Assembly (NCBI GenBank): GCA_034620365.1
Contig: JAQGEQ010000023.1
Span: forward strand, 62,001 to 126,000
Direction of reading: 5' to 3'
From: Pegea sp. RAD2-039
Lineage: Eukaryota; Chordata; Thaliacea; Salpida; Salpidae
DNA length: 64,000 nucleotides
In this document: positions 63,654 to 64,000 of the stretch, in pieces
Numbering within the stretch: position 1 is the first letter of the stretch
Layout: every line of letters starts with the position of its first letter
Notes under the pieces: generated by a model
What the model saw: the letters and a program-made list of their open reading frames with translations, nothing else
Database searches by the model: none
Told to the model about the DNA's origin: nothing
Made by a program: the position numbers and the translations under genes

Positions 63654-64000
63654 CTCGTTCAATAATTATTTATTCTGTTAATTACAAACTTTTACTTTTT
63701 AATTATCAAAAATGTTAAACTTGTTTTGAGATAATCTATCATATTTAAGATAACTGCCAGCATCATTAACGAACAAATTTGTTGCGGATCAAAGCTTTAA
63801 AGGTATTTTTGATGGTTGTTAAGCTCTTTAACTGCAATCATACTCTTTCTTGCTATTGATAGTCCAATGTTTGTTGTTGTTTTTTTTTAAATAGGTTATA
63901 GTAGCAAACAGACAGATGTAACTGGGCCGTGTTAGCAAATATCTGACCTACAATCGGGCCACTTCTATCTTACAATCAAAGCGCATGCGCAGTTAGGACG

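Overview
This 64 kb window is nuclear DNA of an invertebrate animal, most likely a tunicate (inferred). It is very AT-rich, and almost every gene is broken by short spliceable introns. The gene set is animal: class IX myosin, LKB1/STK11, PDCD4, PTP-PEST-type phosphatase, PPP4R2 and intelectin. Intelectin, compact introns and tight same-strand gene pairs with an acceptor AG just before the second ATG (as in SL trans-splicing) favour an ascidian-like chordate. No prokaryotic operon, tRNA, rRNA or CRISPR array was seen.

Layout. 1-6.9 kb (+): 3' two-thirds of a class IX myosin (motor end, four IQ motifs, C1, RhoGAP). 9.1-10.1 kb (+): mitochondrial GrpE. 11.2-12.1 kb: three near-identical hairpin repeats that look like a small-RNA cluster. 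12.6-13.4 kb (-): small coiled-coil protein. 13.9-14.3 kb (-): small membrane protein. 15.4 kb (+): hairpin with a miR-200/miR-8 seed, just past the 3' end of PDCD4 (15.6-18.5 kb, -). 18.5-23.6 kb: mostly empty AT-rich DNA. 23.6-27.6 kb (-): STK11/LKB1, with an AT-AC (U12-type) intron at the position known from human LKB1. 31.4-32.4 kb (-): intronless threonine/serine dehydratase-like gene. 34.6-35.5 kb (+): TMEM60-like gene followed closely by a small single-pass membrane protein. 35.8-36.9 kb (-): sulfotransferase-fold protein with a C-terminal membrane anchor. 38.2-39.0 kb (-): TMEM223. 42.4-45.4 kb (+): intelectin-like secreted lectin whose recognition domain is split by about 270 extra residues. 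46-47 kb: decayed coding remnants and a dispersed repeat. 48.6-51.7 kb (+): DPH1 then PPP4R2, 137 bases apart. 53.9-61.5 kb (+): PTP-PEST family phosphatase, with a five-exon gene nested antisense in one intron (59.7-61.2 kb). 63.2 kb onward: an unassigned open frame.

Exon joins were worked out by hand from GT-AG sites, reading phase and family similarity. For GrpE, PDCD4, STK11, TMEM223, the sulfotransferase-like gene, intelectin, PPP4R2, the coiled-coil gene and the nested gene, the summed exon lengths divide exactly by three with no internal stop, a good internal check. The myosin and phosphatase tails are only partly resolved. Most genes here are housekeeping or signalling genes with no common pathway. 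Strongest points for follow-up: the split intelectin, the hairpin trio and miR-200-like hairpin, the conserved AT-AC intron, and a striking local excess of the palindrome TGACGTCA around the phosphatase and myosin 3' ends.
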